A stretch of DNA of 64,000 nt from Verrucomicrobiia bacterium (GTDB taxonomy: Bacteria > Verrucomicrobiota > Verrucomicrobiia > Verrucomicrobiales > DEV007), in contig JAUICH010000002.1 in the NCBI GenBank assembly GCA_030427505.1, forward strand, positions 248,001 through 312,000. The letters run 5' to 3'. Below are positions 8,385 to 17,151 of this stretch, one piece after another. A program made the position numbers and the translations under genes. Each line of letters begins with the position of its first letter. The stretch's first letter is position 1. The notes beneath the pieces were generated by a model that did not search any database, was not told where the DNA came from, and saw only the letters and a list, made by a program, of their open reading frames with translations.

Positions 8385-9701
8385 GTGACCGGCCCCTCCG
8401 AAAGAACCCGTGCCCTGGCTGAAAGGGACAAGCGCTGCCTGTGGCATCCCTTTACCCAGATGGCGGACTGGTGCGCGCCGGACCATACCCCGCTTGTTAT
8501 CGAATCTGGGGAAGGCGCTCTCCTCCGCGACACGGACGGAAATACCTATGTCGACGGAAATTCCTCCATTTGGACCAACATCCACGGCCACTGCCATCCG
8601 GTGATCGACGAGGCCATCCGGGCCCAGTTGGAAAAGCTGGCCCATTGCTCCGCCCTAGGGTTCACCAACGAGCCCGCCATCCAATTGGCCGAAGCGCTGG
8701 TGGGGTTGTTTCCCGAAAACACCCTGACCCGCGTCTTTCTCACCGACAACGGCTCCACCGCCATCGAATGCGCCTGCAAGATGGCGCTCCAGTACTGGCA
8801 GCTAAAGGGCGGCAACCTGCGGGACACCTTCATCGTGTTTGACCGCGCCTATCACGGCGATACCGCCGGCGCCGCCTCCCTGGGCGGCATTCAGCTTTTC
8901 CACGAACGTTTTGAGTCCTTTGGCTACCGCACCCTGCGCGTGGCCGGTCTGGACGAGCTGAAGGCCCTCTCTCCCGTCACTCTCAGCACCGTGGTGGGCA
9001 TTGTGATGGAGCCTCTCCTCCAGGGCGCCGCCCGCATGCGTCTCTGGCCGGATGGCATGCTGAAAGAGCTGGACACCTGGCGGCGCGAACAGGGCCTTTT
9101 GCTGTTGCTGGATGAGGTGATGACCGGCTTTGGCCGCACGGGCAAGATGTTCGCCTGCGAGCACGAAGGTGTCGTGCCGGACTTCATCGCCCTCGCCAAA
9201 GGGCTGTCCGGCGGTTACCTGCCGCTGGCCGCCACCCTGACCACGGAAGAGATCTTTGAAACCTTTATGGGCGGCACGGAGCGCACCTTCTTCTATGGGC
9301 ACAGCTACTGTGGAAATCCACTGGGCTGCGCCGCCGCCGTGGCCAGCCTGAGGATTTTCCGGGAAGAAGACACACTCGGAAAGCTACCGGAAAAGATCGC
9401 CTACCTGAAAGACTCCCTGGACCGCCACCTGGGAAACTCGCCATTCGTGGGAGAGATCCGGCAGCGCGGGATGATCGCGGGCATTGACGTGCTGAAAGAC
9501 CCGGAGCACGGCATTTCCTTTCCCGCGGAGGACTTTACCGGCGCTCGCATTTGCCGGGAGGCCCGGAAACACGGCCTGCTGACCCGGCCCATCGGAGATA
9601 CCCTGGTGCTCATGCCGCCGCTGTGTATCACGCCGGAACAGATCGACACCGCCGCGCTCGCGCTGCGAAAGGGGCTGGATGCGGTGGTGGGCGCGGGTTA
9701 A
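8385..9701 (+). CDS. bioA: Adenosylmethionine-8-amino-7-oxononanoate aminotransferase
   Basis: 438 residues starting at GTG 8385. The BioA-specific WHPFTQM motif occurs at 20-26. Class III aminotransferase motifs follow: the PLP-contacting segment with [18 protein letters not shown], and the Schiff-base Lys272 in [12 protein letters not shown]. It makes 7,8-diaminopelargonic acid in biotin synthesis using SAM as amino donor. No other biotin genes are adjacent, so the pathway is scattered here. There is no Shine-Dalgarno, and the bases before GTG are pyrimidine-rich. Confidence 0.93.
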   Translation: MTGPSERTRALAERDKRCLWHPFTQMADWCAPDHTPLVIESGEGALLRDTDGNTYVDGNSSIWTNIHGHCHPVIDEAIRAQLEKLAHCSALGFTNEPAIQLAEALVGLFPENTLTRVFLTDNGSTAIECACKMALQYWQLKGGNLRDTFIVFDRAYHGDTAGAASLGGIQLFHERFESFGYRTLRVAGLDELKALSPVTLSTVVGIVMEPLLQGAARMRLWPDGMLKELDTWRREQGLLLLLDEVMTGFGRTGKMFACEHEGVVPDFIALAKGLSGGYLPLAATLTTEEIFETFMGGTERTFFYGHSYCGNPLGCAAAVASLRIFREEDTLGKLPEKIAYLKDSLDRHLGNSPFVGEIRQRGMIAGIDVLKDPEHGISFPAEDFTGARICREARKHGLLTRPIGDTLVLMPPLCITPEQIDTAALALRKGLDAVVGAG

Positions 9702-9808
9702 CCCATGAAAATTCTGGGACGGTCTTTTCGCTTGCGATAAAAACGCCAAACCGCAAAGTTCAGTGCCTTCGTCAACGCTTCTTCCAGCGCTTTTCTCCCT
9801 CTTGTCCC

Positions 9809-10375
9809 ATGGCCGTCATTAAAGTCGCTTGCTCCAAATGCGGACAGAAAGTTTCCGGAGACGAAAGCTTTTACGGCGCCACGGTGGAGTGCCCCATTTG
9901 CTCGGCTTCCATCCATTTTCCCAAACCGGAAGACCTGCCCACGCCGGTCCCGCCCAAAGAGGGCGCTCCGGAACCGGAGGAAGAACCGCCCCACGAACCG
10001 GCCGGCGCGGATCGGGCTAGGATAGAGACGACGTCCATCCCGCTGCCGCCGGAGTCCCGGCATTTTGAGGAAGAAGCGGAACCCGAGCCCGATGGCGTGC
10101 CTGGAATGGCAATCGCGTCCTTGATCATGGGCGGCCTGAATCTTCTAACCGGTTGTCTTCCGGCCATCCTGCTGGCGCCGCTGGCCATCATCTTCGGCCA
10201 CTTGGCCCTGGGAAAACTGAAGCATCAGACCCATCCTTCTGGCACTGGGAGAACCATGGCCATGATCGGCCTCATCCTGGGCTACATTGGCCTGGCGACC
10301 TTTATCCTGGCCATGGTCGGCGTTACGATCTTTCGGGAAGACGTTTCTAAACTGCTTGGCGGCCAGTCCCAGTAG
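9809..10375 (+). CDS. Zinc-ribbon membrane protein with DUF4190-like domain
   Basis: 188 residues from ATG at 9809. The N-terminus has two CxxC pairs (CSKCGQKV and CPIC) typical of a small zinc ribbon. An acidic, proline-rich linker of about 70 residues follows. The C-terminus has GMAIASLIMGG and two hydrophobic helices ending GLILGYIGLATFILAMVG, the pattern of DUF4190 membrane domains. The architecture is frequent in PVC bacteria. The function is unknown, and a membrane-anchored metal-binding role is only inference. It converges with hisF. Confidence 0.7.
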   Translation: MAVIKVACSKCGQKVSGDESFYGATVECPICSASIHFPKPEDLPTPVPPKEGAPEPEEEPPHEPAGADRARIETTSIPLPPESRHFEEEAEPEPDGVPGMAIASLIMGGLNLLTGCLPAILLAPLAIIFGHLALGKLKHQTHPSGTGRTMAMIGLILGYIGLATFILAMVGVTIFREDVSKLLGGQSQ

Positions 10376-10406
10376 TGATCGCCGAGCCGCCGTCGCTCCA
10401 TGTGGC

Positions 10407-11183
10407 TCAGCCTTCGCCAGTCAGGGGCCGCACCGGCAGGCCTTTTTCCGCGAAGTATCGTTTCACGTCGCCCACGGTGTATTCGCCAAAGTGAAAGATG
10501 CTCGCCGCCAGTACGGCGTCCGCCTTACCCCGGTCCAGTACTTCCACCATGTGATCCAGAGTACCCGCGCCACCGCTGGCGATGACGGGAATCTCCACCG
10601 CCTCGCTGACGGCGGCGGTCAGGGCGATATCGTAGCCGTCCTTCGTCCCGTCGGCGTCCATGCTGGTCAGGAGAATTTCCCCAGCGCCACGCCGGGCGAC
10701 TTCCCGCGCCCACTCAATGGCGTCCAGGCCGGTCGGTGTGCGGCCGCCGTGGGTGTAAACTTCCCAGCCGGTGCCGTCCGGTTTCCGCTTTGCATCAATC
10801 GCGACCACGATGCACTGACGCCCGAAGGCATCGGCGCCCTCCGAGACGACCTCTGGGTTTTTCACCGCGGCAGTATTGACCCCCACCTTGTCCGCCCCGG
10901 CCAGCAGCATTTCCCGCATGTCCGCCACCGTCCGGATGCCTCCGCCCACGGTCAGCGGCATGAAGCACTTTTCCGCAGTGCGTTCCACCACATCGACCAT
11001 GGTCTTCCGGTTGTCCGAAGAAGCGGTAATATCCAGGAACACCAACTCGTCCGCGCCCTGTTCGTTGTAGGCCATGGCACTCTCCACGGGATCGCCCGCG
11101 TCTCTGAGTTCCAGGAACTTGGTCCCTTTGACCACCCGTCCGTCGGTCACGTCCAGACAGGGAATGATTCGCTTGGTCAGCAT
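10407..11183 (-). CDS. hisF: Imidazole glycerol phosphate synthase subunit HisF (cyclase)
   Basis: 258 residues with the complete (beta/alpha)8 barrel motifs. The two catalytic aspartates are Asp11 in IIPCLDV and Asp130 in VVAIDAK. Phosphate-binding loops are VGGGIRT and [11 protein letters not shown]. With the glutaminase HisH it converts PRFAR to IGP and AICAR in histidine synthesis. HisH and the other his genes are not in the window, so the pathway is dispersed. It is divergent from the membrane protein at 11357. The bases before ATG show no Shine-Dalgarno. Confidence 0.95.
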   Translation of the reverse strand: MLTKRIIPCLDVTDGRVVKGTKFLELRDAGDPVESAMAYNEQGADELVFLDITASSDNRKTMVDVVERTAEKCFMPLTVGGGIRTVADMREMLLAGADKVGVNTAAVKNPEVVSEGADAFGRQCIVVAIDAKRKPDGTGWEVYTHGGRTPTGLDAIEWAREVARRGAGEILLTSMDADGTKDGYDIALTAAVSEAVEIPVIASGGAGTLDHMVEVLDRGKADAVLAASIFHFGEYTVGDVKRYFAEKGLPVRPLTGEG

Positions 11184-11270
11184 GGCGGGAAAAATTGAAT
11201 TTTTTGCTGGAGGTTCAACACTCAGTCGTGCGAAAGGTCAAAATAACTAGTCAATGCCGTATTCTTTACT

Positions 11271-11298
11271 TTCCGTTGAGAATCAGAATTGCTATAAT
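11271..11298 (+). promoter_or_regulatory. Putative extended -10 promoter for the gene at 11357
   Basis: A perfect extended -10 hexamer, TGCTATAAT, lies at 11290-11298, with a weak -35 (TTCCGT, 11271-11276) 16 nt upstream. The region is clearly AT-rich in an otherwise GC-rich window. A transcript would start near 11305, about 50 nt before the ATG at 11357. Confidence 0.5.
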
Positions 11299-11356
11299 TA
11301 CTGATTCAATTTCGACCAGCAGGGTCCTGCATATAGCCTAAACTGCTCGAATTGCC

Positions 11357-12172
11357 ATGTTCGAACTTCTTCTGTTCATCGGACTGATCGTCGCCGCGAT
11401 TGGTTGCCGCACCTTTTTTCATCCTCTGGTTCGAAAATTGGGTGGTCTGCTGCTTTTGGTGGCGAGTTACCTGGCCGGTTACTTTCTGACGTCCTCTCAC
11501 TTTGTCGGCGCCGCCGCCATGGTGAGCTGGTTCATGCTGCCGTGGGTGGAACTGCTGACGCGCATCCGCCGTCTGCGCCTTCCCATGACCAAGCGACTGG
11601 AGCACCGCCCGCCGCCGTCCCGCCATCGGTTTCCCCACCTGGATACCTTTACGGAGCAGATCGAAGCGGAAGGCTTCGAGTTCGTGGAAGACACCGGCTG
11701 GGAGTGGGACGGCCTGAATCAGTTCTACCGCATTTTTTACAACGCGGAGCAAAACGCCCAAGCCACTATCTGCATGAACGAGCAGGATCAGATGGCCTTC
11801 GCCTTTGTCGCCATCTCTTCCCGCACCAAGAACGGCCACACCTGGCGCACCTGGAACTACCCGTTTTCCTACACCATGGAGCTGTCCCCCGACATGCACC
11901 TGAACCGGGTGGCGGACGCGGAATCCTTCTCCACCCTGTGGCGGTCGCATCAGCTTTTCCTCCGCCGGAAGCACGTGGCGGCGGAAGACGTGACGCCGGA
12001 CAACCCCGAGAACCTGCCCCAGCAGATGGAAGAAGAAACGCGGGCACAGATCTCGCACAACCTGAACCGCGGCCTCATCTCCGCCAGCGGCGACGATACC
12101 TTTAAGTATTCCTGGCGCGGCCTGGTGTTTCTCTGGGGCCAGTTCGTGAAAGACATGGTGAAGCTCTCCTGA
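11357..12172 (+). CDS. Hypothetical membrane-anchored protein
   Basis: 271 residues. Two or three hydrophobic helices occupy residues 3-70 (LLLFIGLIVAAIG, LLLLVASYLAGYFL, AMVSWFMLPWVELL). A soluble domain of about 190 residues follows, with aromatic-rich stretches (EWDGLNQFYRIFY, HTWRTWNYPFSY) and no motif I recognise. A final segment SWRGLVFLWGQF may associate with the membrane. The soluble part is probably cytoplasmic, but topology is not certain. An extended -10 promoter is seen about 60 nt upstream. Confidence 0.7.
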   Translation: MFELLLFIGLIVAAIGCRTFFHPLVRKLGGLLLLVASYLAGYFLTSSHFVGAAAMVSWFMLPWVELLTRIRRLRLPMTKRLEHRPPPSRHRFPHLDTFTEQIEAEGFEFVEDTGWEWDGLNQFYRIFYNAEQNAQATICMNEQDQMAFAFVAISSRTKNGHTWRTWNYPFSYTMELSPDMHLNRVADAESFSTLWRSHQLFLRRKHVAAEDVTPDNPENLPQQMEEETRAQISHNLNRGLISASGDDTFKYSWRGLVFLWGQFVKDMVKLS

Positions 12173-12221
12173 GCGGAGCCAGTCTTCTTTTTCGTTATCC
12201 TTCATCGCCCTGCCAGGAATC

Positions 12222-12536
12222 ATGGTCATGGGCGATACCGGTGGAACTGTGGATGGGCTGAAGCTCTGCCCGCTTTGCGGCCGGCCCATACCGTCCCACC
12301 TGGAAAGCCGCCATCACCTGACGCCCAAGCTGAAGGGTGGCAAGCACGGCCCCATCGCCGTCCTTCACACCATCTGCCACGGAAAGATTCACAGCGTCTT
12401 CACCGAGGCCGAACTGGCCCGGCATTATGACACCATCGAAAAGCTGCTGGAGCACGAAGAGATCCGGAAGTTCGTCGCCTGGGTGAAGAGACGGCCCATG
12501 GACTACCGGTCGAGCAATCGAAAAAAGCGGGAGTGA
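12222..12536 (+). CDS. HNH-motif nuclease-like small protein
   Basis: 104 residues. A zinc-binding CPLCGRPIP pair begins the protein. SRHHLTPKLKGGKHGP and LHTICHGKIHSVFT follow. Together they form the HNH/His-Me-finger pattern with paired His residues, a Lys-Gly-Gly loop and the CHxxIH helix. Proteins of this type are often annotated as HNH endonucleases, although nuclease activity has rarely been tested. No methylase or defence partner is adjacent. AGGA lies upstream of the ATG, one of the few plausible Shine-Dalgarno sites in the window. Confidence 0.75.
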   Translation: MVMGDTGGTVDGLKLCPLCGRPIPSHLESRHHLTPKLKGGKHGPIAVLHTICHGKIHSVFTEAELARHYDTIEKLLEHEEIRKFVAWVKRRPMDYRSSNRKKRE

Positions 12537-12550
12537 GTAGAGTGGATGTG

Positions 12551-14005
12551 TTAGGACCACTCCCGCAATTGCTCGGGAAACGGGCATTCCGCGCAGTCGC
12601 TGTGGTCTTCCAGACAGAAGTCCTGGTAGAGCTGGAGGAGCGCCTGCTGTTCGTAAAACAGGCGGCCCAGCTTGAGGCGGTCCGGGTGGTTGCCTAACAA
12701 CCGGAGCTTGGCGCGGCGGAGGGACTCGCTGACTTGGGAGCCGGGGAGTTTCAGGTAGGCTTGCCAGGCGGGACAGTCGCCGGCGCTGTCGGCCAGGGCT
12801 AGGGGGAAATAGAGATTTCCCAGGATGTCCGTCACCCGGTCGCGGCCGATCAGGGCCATGGGTTTCGGCGCGGGCTTGGCGCGGAGGGTGTAGTGGGTGG
12901 ACCAGAAGGGATGGTCCAGGCCGGAGAGTATTTTCCGGACGTTGGTGGCCCAGCCGCTCTTCTCGGCGGCCCCTTCGGGAAACGCTTTCCGCAGGTCTTT
13001 CCAATGGTCCAATACCGCCGCCAGGGCACCGAGCCGCCGCTGGGGATGATTGCCGGGCCGGGTTCCGGCGAGGATCCAGTGCGGCTTCCGCTCCTCGCTG
13101 ACGGCCCACTGGGCCTGGTCTTTCCACCACTGGTCCCACAGGCCGCGCAGGTAGGTTCGCGCTTCGGGATCGCCAGTCTCGTAGGCTTCGTGTTCCAGGA
13201 AACCCGCCACGCCGAAGAGACGCGCCTCCCGGGTCACGCGTCCGTTGGAAAGCATTTCCTTTAAAGTAAGCCGTTGCGCCAGGATTCCCAGGGGCAGCTT
13301 GTTGCGCCGGTAGCCGAGCGCTTCGGCAAGGCCCTGGTAGAGCGTCTGTTCCCGCCCATGGGCGTCCGCCATGGCGTTGAGGCGACGGGCTTTCTGCTCC
13401 AGCCGGTGCCGCGCGGCGGAGCGCAGTAAACTGCCTAAGCGGTCCGGGTCCATCCCCTCCAGGGGCACGGAACACCGGCCCAGCCGTGCCTCGGGCGGAG
13501 GGACATTCGGTCTCCCCGCCAAGGCGCCAACGTCCTCCGCACTCAGCGCGACCTGTACCACGTTCCGGTTGGCATGGGTCCGTGTGAAAAAGCGCGGCGC
13601 TCCCGCGTCCTGGAGAAACACATGCAGCACCACCTCATCGTAGGCGGGGTTCTCCGCATGTCCGTGCGCCACCCAGCCGTTTGCCTCCAGATCGATCTCG
13701 ATGGCCCCAGTGCGTTCCTCTCCATTCACCTGGATGGCGGCGTGCATGAAGTCCGGCCCTGCGGCACGGTTCCAGATCCCGAATTGCACCAGGCGAATCC
13801 GTTCGCCCTCCGTTCCCGTGAATTCGCGTCCCAGTTCCCCGGCAAACCAGCGGGCCTGGAGTTCCAGTTCGGAGGGGGGCGTTGCCTGGCTTTTTCCGCC
13901 GGCGCGTTCCCGCAATACTCCGCCGCCGCCGGCCATCACCCGGTCGCGAAACGCCACGTAGCGCGCGGCGGCTTCGTCGATGGGGGGAGAGGCGGTTCCC
14001 GGCAT
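12551..14005 (-). CDS. DUF2851 family protein
   Basis: 484 residues. The family's defining N-terminal features are visible: ELELQARWF, IWNRAAGPDFMHAAI, TGAIEIDLEANGWVAHGH and YDEVVLHVF. A long helical middle follows, and the end carries a cysteine cluster (FCLEDHSDCAEC). The first part resembles a nuclease-like beta core with Glu/Asp in order, but the family has no established function. It converges with the HNH-motif gene (14 nt between stops). A link between the two is unproven. Confidence 0.8.
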   Translation of the reverse strand: MPGTASPPIDEAAARYVAFRDRVMAGGGGVLRERAGGKSQATPPSELELQARWFAGELGREFTGTEGERIRLVQFGIWNRAAGPDFMHAAIQVNGEERTGAIEIDLEANGWVAHGHAENPAYDEVVLHVFLQDAGAPRFFTRTHANRNVVQVALSAEDVGALAGRPNVPPPEARLGRCSVPLEGMDPDRLGSLLRSAARHRLEQKARRLNAMADAHGREQTLYQGLAEALGYRRNKLPLGILAQRLTLKEMLSNGRVTREARLFGVAGFLEHEAYETGDPEARTYLRGLWDQWWKDQAQWAVSEERKPHWILAGTRPGNHPQRRLGALAAVLDHWKDLRKAFPEGAAEKSGWATNVRKILSGLDHPFWSTHYTLRAKPAPKPMALIGRDRVTDILGNLYFPLALADSAGDCPAWQAYLKLPGSQVSESLRRAKLRLLGNHPDRLKLGRLFYEQQALLQLYQDFCLEDHSDCAECPFPEQLREWS

Positions 14006-14117
14006 GGTTCAGATAAGCACATTCAGGCTGAGAATGTAGGACAATCCAGAAGTGCCGCTTTTTTCAATCTAATCCCATGGAAAGTTGCTCCTCCCTGGCC
14101 CACCAGCCTGGAAGGCT

Positions 14118-14309
14118 GGCCGCACAAAGCTAAGGGCGTCAGCCCTGGATAACCGAAGAGATAAGAATTTGCGGCCTGGAAGGCCGCTCGCGAGGGTTCG
14201 CTGCTCCCGGGCGATCTGGTTTGACCGGTCGATCGCGAGCGGCCTTCCAGGCCGCAACCTTTGAAGGGATCACGAATACCAGGGCTGAAACCCTTAGCTT
14301 TGTGCGGCC
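14118..14309. repeat. Nested inverted-repeat element between DUF2851 and PhnP-like genes
   Basis: Outer arms 14118-14148 and 14279-14309 are reverse complements over 31 bases with two mismatches. Inner arms 14169-14193 and 14233-14257 are exact reverse complements over 25 bases. Each inner arm carries the partly self-complementary core GGCCTGGAAGGCC. Small hairpins flank the outer arms: 14103-14119 (CCAGCCT, GGA loop) and 14307-14323 (CCGGGCT, TTC loop). The rest of the 14006-14500 gap has nothing else recognisable. No transposase is present. Confidence 0.85.
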
Positions 14310-14500
14310 GGGCTTTCAGCCCGGTCAGGAGATCGGCGCTTAGTGAGATACCGGGAGGCGTTTCTCTAAACCGTCTGGGAATCTGGGGTATTCCTTTCAA
14401 TTTTGGAGAATCGGACTTCCGCCGCCGTGATCCGAAAGCCCGGCTTGCGAGTTCTCTGCTAGTCCGGCTAGGACCCCCTTCTGACGCGTGCGCGTGGCTA

Positions 14501-15283
14501 TTAAACGGAAATCTTCAGCCCGTCATACGCGAACCGAACGTTTTCCGGAAGCGCAGGCTCCGCGACGGTGTAGTCCACCTCACACGAAAAGTGGGTAAGA
14601 TACAGATTCCGTACCCCGGCCTTTTGCCCGATTTCCACGGATTCCCCGATGCTCAGGTGCGTGGGGTGGGGCGTTTCGCGCAGGCCGTCGATGATCAGGG
14701 TATCCACCCCTTCGATCAAAGACACCGTGTCCGGCTCCAGTTCCTTGGCGTCCGGGATGTAGGCGAGCAGGCTTTGCCCGCCGCGTTGAAAAAGGTAGCC
14801 GTTGGTTTCCACTTTTCCGTGCCGCACCGGCAGGGGCACCAGGCGGGTTTCGCCCAGGGTGAAGGGGCCGTTTACCACCACGGGCACCGGCTTGAAATAA
14901 CCGGGGTAACGGTTCTGACCGTTGAAAGCGAATTCAAAAGCCGTCTGAAGCTGCGCCATGCACTGAGGGTTTGCATAAATGGTCAGCTCTTCGTCCTCGC
15001 CCACCGTAAAGCGGCGCAGGTCGTCAAAACCCATGATGTGATCCGTGTGCGAATGCGTGTAGAGCACCGCGTCCAGATGGCGGATGCGCTCCCTGAGGCA
15101 CTGCATCCGGAAATCCGGCCCGGTGTCCACCACCCAGGCCTGCTCGGGGGAGCGGACGTAGATGGAGGAACGGGAGCGCTTGTTCTTCGGGTCGTCCGAC
15201 TGGCAGACCGGGCAATCGCAGCCAATGACCGGCACGCCGATGGACGTCCCGGTGCCTAGAAAGGTGATTTCGAAATCTGCCAT
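14501..15283 (-). CDS. MBL-fold metallohydrolase, PhnP-like
   Basis: 260 residues. The N-terminal LGTGTSIGVP and the following cysteine pair (CDCPVC) match the PhnP/RNase Z-like branch of metallo-beta-lactamase-fold enzymes. The metal motif THSHTDH contains His77, His79, Asp81 and His82, and later ligands are in LPVRHG, ADAKE-like IPDAKE and LTHFS. PhnP is a phosphodiesterase for cyclic ribose phosphates in phosphonate breakdown, but no phn gene is nearby. A general cyclic phosphodiesterase or other hydrolase role is equally possible. Divergent from recN. Confidence 0.85.
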   Translation of the reverse strand: MADFEITFLGTGTSIGVPVIGCDCPVCQSDDPKNKRSRSSIYVRSPEQAWVVDTGPDFRMQCLRERIRHLDAVLYTHSHTDHIMGFDDLRRFTVGEDEELTIYANPQCMAQLQTAFEFAFNGQNRYPGYFKPVPVVVNGPFTLGETRLVPLPVRHGKVETNGYLFQRGGQSLLAYIPDAKELEPDTVSLIEGVDTLIIDGLRETPHPTHLSIGESVEIGQKAGVRNLYLTHFSCEVDYTVAEPALPENVRFAYDGLKISV

Positions 15284-15486
15284 CGTTGCAAGCGCCAGGG
15301 TGCTGTCAGACTGCCCGCCAATCGGGACGGCGCAAATCGAAAATGAGTCCTGACATTTTCAATCGTGCGCTTTGCCCGAGGAATTTTCAGCCCGGCCCCG
15401 GATGCCACCCGCCATCTTTGACTCAGGCGATTCGCGCATTTACTTTTGGCGGCCAGTTTACATAGTCGAATACCCCGAGGCTCACA

Positions 15487-17148
15487 ATGTTGACCGTTCT
15501 CAAAATCAAAAACCTGGCGTTGGTGGAAGATCTAACGTGGGAAGTGGGCTCGGGGCTCGTCTGCGTGACCGGCGAGACCGGCGCGGGAAAATCGATGATC
15601 GTCGGGGCTCTGAAGCTGATCCTGGGCGAGCGCGCCAGCCGCGACCTCATCCGCACCGGGGAAACCGGCTGTTCCGTGGAAGCCGTCTTCGAACTCTCCA
15701 ACGTGGAGGAGGTGAACGAACTGCTGGAGGACGCTGGCCTGGATGCCTGTGAGGATCGGGTCTTGGTGTTGAAGCGGGTCTTCGGCACCAGCGGCGCGAA
15801 CAAGCAGTTCGTGAATTGCTCGCCCTGCACCCTGACCGTGCTGAAGAACCTGGGCGACATCCTGGTCGATTTGCACGGTCCGCACGATCACCAGTCCCTG
15901 ATTTCCCGGGAACGCCAGCTCGCGATGCTGGATGCCTACGGGCACAGCGAAGAGGAGCGCGAAGCCTATCGCGAATGCTACCGGGCCTGGATGGCGAAGT
16001 CGGACGAACTCGACGACCTGCGCAACGCGGAACGCGCCACCGAGCAGGAGACCGATCTGCTTCGCTTCCAGGTCAACGAGATCGAGTCCGCCGAATTGAA
16101 ACCGGAGGAAGGCCCGGAACTGGAGCAGCGTTTCAAGCTGGCCGCCAACAGCACCCGCCTGGTGGAGGCCGCAAACAGCGTCCTGGAACACCTTAGCGAC
16201 GAAGAAAGCGGCATCCTCGCCCAGATGGCGGACATGCAGCGGGCGATTCGCGATCTGGAACGGATTGACGGCCAGATTGCCACCATCACCTCCGGCTTCG
16301 ACAACGCGCAGGTGGAGTTGGAAGAATTGGATTCCGCCCTGAGGGATTACGTGGACAAGTTGGAAATCGATCCCGAAGAAGCCGCCGCCATCGAGGCCCG
16401 GATCGATACCCTGGAGTCTCTCAAACGGAAGTACGGCAATACCTTGGAAGACGTCATCGCCTTCGGGGAAAAAGCCGCCCTGAAACTCTCCCGCATCGAA
16501 GGCCGGGGCGAAGAGTTGGAGCGGCTGGAGGCCGAGGTGAAAGCCGCCCGCAAAAAGGTGGACGAAGCAGCCGCCACCCTCAGCGCGAAACGGCGCAAGG
16601 CCGCCCCCCGTCTGGGGAAAGATATTTCCCGGCATTTGGGAGATTTGGGCTTCAAACAGTCCCGCTTCGATCTTCAGCTTTCGCCCCTCGAAACTCCCGG
16701 CCCGCGGGGCCTGGAGGAGGTGGACTTTCTCTTCGCGCCGAATCCGGGCGAACCGCCTAAGCCCTTGAGAGTCATCGCCTCCAGCGGCGAGATGTCGCGC
16801 GTCATGCTGGCCGTGAAAAGCGCCCTCGCGCAGCAGGATCAGATTCCCTTGATGGTTTTTGACGAAATCGATGCGAATGTAGGGGGAGAAATCGCCCACG
16901 CGGTCGGGGCTAAAATGGCGGCATTGGGCGACCAGCATCAGGTCCTCTCGATCACCCACCTCCCCCAGGTGGCGGCGGCGGCCCATTGTCATTACGTTGT
17001 GAGTAAAGAATTTGGAAAAGGTTCGACCCGCTCCCTGCTCCGGCAGGTGGAGGGCGAAAGCCGTGTCGCGGAAATTTCCCGAATGCTGGGTGGTGGCGGG
17101 AAATCTGCTGAAGCATTGGCAGAGACACTTCTGGCGGGCGTCCGCTGA
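15487..17148 (+). CDS. recN: DNA repair protein RecN
   Basis: 553 residues, the expected length. An SMC-like ATPase: Walker A TGETGAGKS at 28-36, long coiled-coil arms in the middle (about 150-370), then the C-terminal signature SSGEMSRVMLA and Walker B PLMVFDEIDANVGGE. It acts on chromosomes during double-strand-break repair. The stop lies three bases before the ATG of the giant TPR gene, so the two are almost certainly on one transcript. Confidence 0.95.
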   Translation: MLTVLKIKNLALVEDLTWEVGSGLVCVTGETGAGKSMIVGALKLILGERASRDLIRTGETGCSVEAVFELSNVEEVNELLEDAGLDACEDRVLVLKRVFGTSGANKQFVNCSPCTLTVLKNLGDILVDLHGPHDHQSLISRERQLAMLDAYGHSEEEREAYRECYRAWMAKSDELDDLRNAERATEQETDLLRFQVNEIESAELKPEEGPELEQRFKLAANSTRLVEAANSVLEHLSDEESGILAQMADMQRAIRDLERIDGQIATITSGFDNAQVELEELDSALRDYVDKLEIDPEEAAAIEARIDTLESLKRKYGNTLEDVIAFGEKAALKLSRIEGRGEELERLEAEVKAARKKVDEAAATLSAKRRKAAPRLGKDISRHLGDLGFKQSRFDLQLSPLETPGPRGLEEVDFLFAPNPGEPPKPLRVIASSGEMSRVMLAVKSALAQQDQIPLMVFDEIDANVGGEIAHAVGAKMAALGDQHQVLSITHLPQVAAAAHCHYVVSKEFGKGSTRSLLRQVEGESRVAEISRMLGGGGKSAEALAETLLAGVR

Positions 17149-17151
17149 TTC

